Below, one piece after another: positions 62,830 to 64,000 of a stretch of DNA of 64,000 nucleotides; within the stretch, counting starts at the first letter, position 1; every line of letters starts with the position of its first letter. Origin of the DNA: Ascidia mentula (lineage: Eukaryota; Chordata; Ascidiacea; Phlebobranchia; Ascidiidae). Position numbers and translations under genes: made by a program. Location: assembly GCA_947561715.1 (NCBI GenBank), contig OX387198.1, forward strand, positions 19,533,645 through 19,597,644, read 5' to 3'. Below the pieces are notes generated by a model. The model had not been told where the DNA came from. It worked only from the letters and a program-made list of their open reading frames with translations, and did no database searches.

Positions 62830-63867
62830 GTCTACGGCCATACCAGGTTGAAAGCACCCGATCTCGTTCGATCTCGGCAGTTAAGCAACCTCGTGGTTGG
62901 TTAGTACTTGGATGGGTGACCGCCTAGGAATACCAAGTGTTGTATTCATTTTACTATTTGCACAAAGTATGCTTTGAATTGCCCATGAATGTCGTCAAAA
63001 CAGACTGACAAACGTCTACGGCCATACCAGGTTGAAAGCATCCGATCTCGTTCGATCTCGGCAGTTAAGCAACCTCGGGCTTGGTTAGTACTTGGATGGG
63101 TGACCGCCTAGGAATACCAAGTGTTGTATTCATTTTACTATTTGCACAAAGTATGCTTTGAATTGCCTATAAATGTCGTCAAAACAGACTAACAAACGTC
63201 TACGGCCATACCAGGTTGAAAGCACCCGATCTCGTTCGATCTCGGCAGTTAAGCAACCTCGGGCTTGGTTAGTACTTGGATGGGTGACCGCCTAGGAATA
63301 CCAAGTGTTGTAGTCATTTTTCTGTTTACCCAAAGTATGCTTTGAATTGAGCATAAATGTCGTCAAAACAGTCTAACAAACGTCTACGGCCATACCAGGT
63401 TGAAAGCACCCGATCTCGTTCGATCTCGGCAGTTAAGCAACCTCGGGCTTGGTTAGTACTTGGATGGGTGACCGCCTAGGAATACCAAGTGTTGTAGTCA
63501 TTTTTCTGTTTATACAAAGTATGCTTTGAATTGCGCATAAAGATCGTCATAACAGACTAACAAACGTCTACGGCCATACCAGGTTGAAAGCAACCGATCT
63601 CGTTCGATCTCGGCAGTTAAGCAACCTCGGGCTTGGTTAGTACTTGGATGGGTGACCGCCTAGGAATACCAAGTGCTGTAGTCATTTTTCTGTTTACCCA
63701 AAGTATGCTTTGAATTGAGCATAAATGTCGTCAAAACAGTCTAACAAACGTCTACGGCCATACCAGGTTGAAAGCACCCGATCTCGTTCGATCTCGGCAG
63801 TTAAGCAACCTCGGGCTTGGTTAGAACTTGGATGGGTGACCGCCTAGGAATACCAAGTGTTGTAGTC
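62830..63867 (+). rRNA. 5S rRNA genes 342-347
   Basis: Gene starts: 62830, 63014, 63198, 63382, 63566, 63750. 62830 has CTCGTGGTTGG and GTATTC. 63014 has C28T and GTATTC. 63198 has a TATAAA box. 63566 has C28A and T111C. 63750 has T76A. The first four repeat 60071-60623 (offset 2759). Confidence 0.93.
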
Positions 63868-63933
63868 ATTTTTCTGTTTACCCAAAGTATGCTTTGAATT
63901 GAGCATAAATGTCGTCAAAACAGTCTAACAAAC

Positions 63934-64000
63934 GTCTACGGCCATACCAGGTTGAAAGCACCCGATCTCGTTCGATCTCGGCAGTTAAGCAACCTCGGGC
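63934..64000 (+). rRNA. 5S rRNA gene 348, cut by the window end
   Basis: The first 67 nt of a consensus gene, from GTCTACGG to CTCGGGC, are present. The array evidently continues beyond the window. Confidence 0.92.

Larger units (their letters stand above)
1..64000 (+). repeat. Tandem 5S rDNA array, 184-bp unit, 348 gene starts
   Basis: Every stretch of the window is a 5S gene or the short spacer between two of them. Neighbouring gene starts are 184 bp apart in most units and 185 bp where the spacer has one extra T (61 spacers by arithmetic). They are 183 bp apart after four 1-bp losses and 173-175 bp where a gene has a 10- or 11-bp deletion. One interval (23190 to 23444) is 254 bp because a gene is missing. 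No unit is inverted, and no stretch over 300 bases lacks a gene. The array runs off both ends of the window. Confidence 0.98.

Noticed and set aside
1-64000. CRISPR-like regular repeat and spacer pattern
   Set aside because: The 118-nt repeat is a 5S rRNA gene, and the 66-bp spacers are homologous to each other rather than unique.
1-64000. Non-genic satellite DNA
   Set aside because: The unit keeps 5S secondary structure, the internal promoter and a T-run terminator at the right place, which a plain satellite would not.
1-64000. 5S-derived SINE (SINE3 type) copies
   Set aside because: There is no SINE body, no A-rich or simple-repeat tail and no target-site duplication, and units are head to tail with a fixed period.
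1-64000. An undescribed defence, mobile or regulatory system
   Set aside because: No sequence other than 5S units was found on either strand. The novelty here is in the array's recombination history.

Overview
The whole 64,000-base window is one uninterrupted, single-orientation tandem array of 5S ribosomal RNA genes. I located 348 gene starts by eye, all on the + strand: 347 run through to their 3' end and the last is cut by the window edge at 64000. There is also one gene-less unit that keeps only a 12-nt 3' remnant. A standard unit is 184 bp: a 118-nt gene core (about 120 nt with the 3' tail) and a 66-bp spacer. I see no protein gene, tRNA, spliced-leader gene or transposon, and neither end of the array lies in the window.

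The gene is a eukaryotic 5S rRNA with the internal RNA polymerase III promoter (A box, intermediate element, C box), a T4-T5 terminator straight after the gene, and a TATA-like element at -30 to -25. The GUUGAAA...GUUAAGCAAC and GGGUGACC segments recall protostome animal 5S RNAs such as those of molluscs, flatworms and nematodes. I therefore read this as nuclear DNA of an invertebrate animal. The phylum is not decidable from this gene.

Layout: spacers fall into a few interchangeable families (TATAC, ACCC, ACCC plus one T, GCTATTTGCAC and ACTATTTGCAC types), shuffled along the array. On top of the 184-bp period lie many higher-order duplications of 5 to 36 units. The largest is a 34-gene, about 6.2-kb block at 9.6-15.8 kb, repeated at 16.2-22.4 kb. 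Others are 10-unit dimers (6.1-9.3 kb, 27.9-31.7 kb), 5-unit dimers (8.5-10.6, 47.7-49.5, 56.6-58.4 kb), a 7-unit dimer (23.4-26.0 kb), a 13-unit-offset pair (31.7-35.5 kb) and a three-copy block (38.2, 40.8 and 44.4 kb). The last 25 kb is more uniform in gene sequence than the first 40 kb.

Degenerate copies are rare but informative. Six genes carry the same 11-bp internal deletion, two carry a 10-bp deletion, three lack one base, and one unit has lost its gene. The 10- and 11-bp deletions can be explained by short direct repeats inside the gene. One deleted gene (41123) looks like a crossover product of two neighbours. The window is best read as a record of unequal exchange and concerted evolution in 5S rDNA. 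I found no new biological system in it.

Convention: gene position n lies at (gene start + n - 1). Start lists in the block entries give every gene; each normal gene ends at start + 117.
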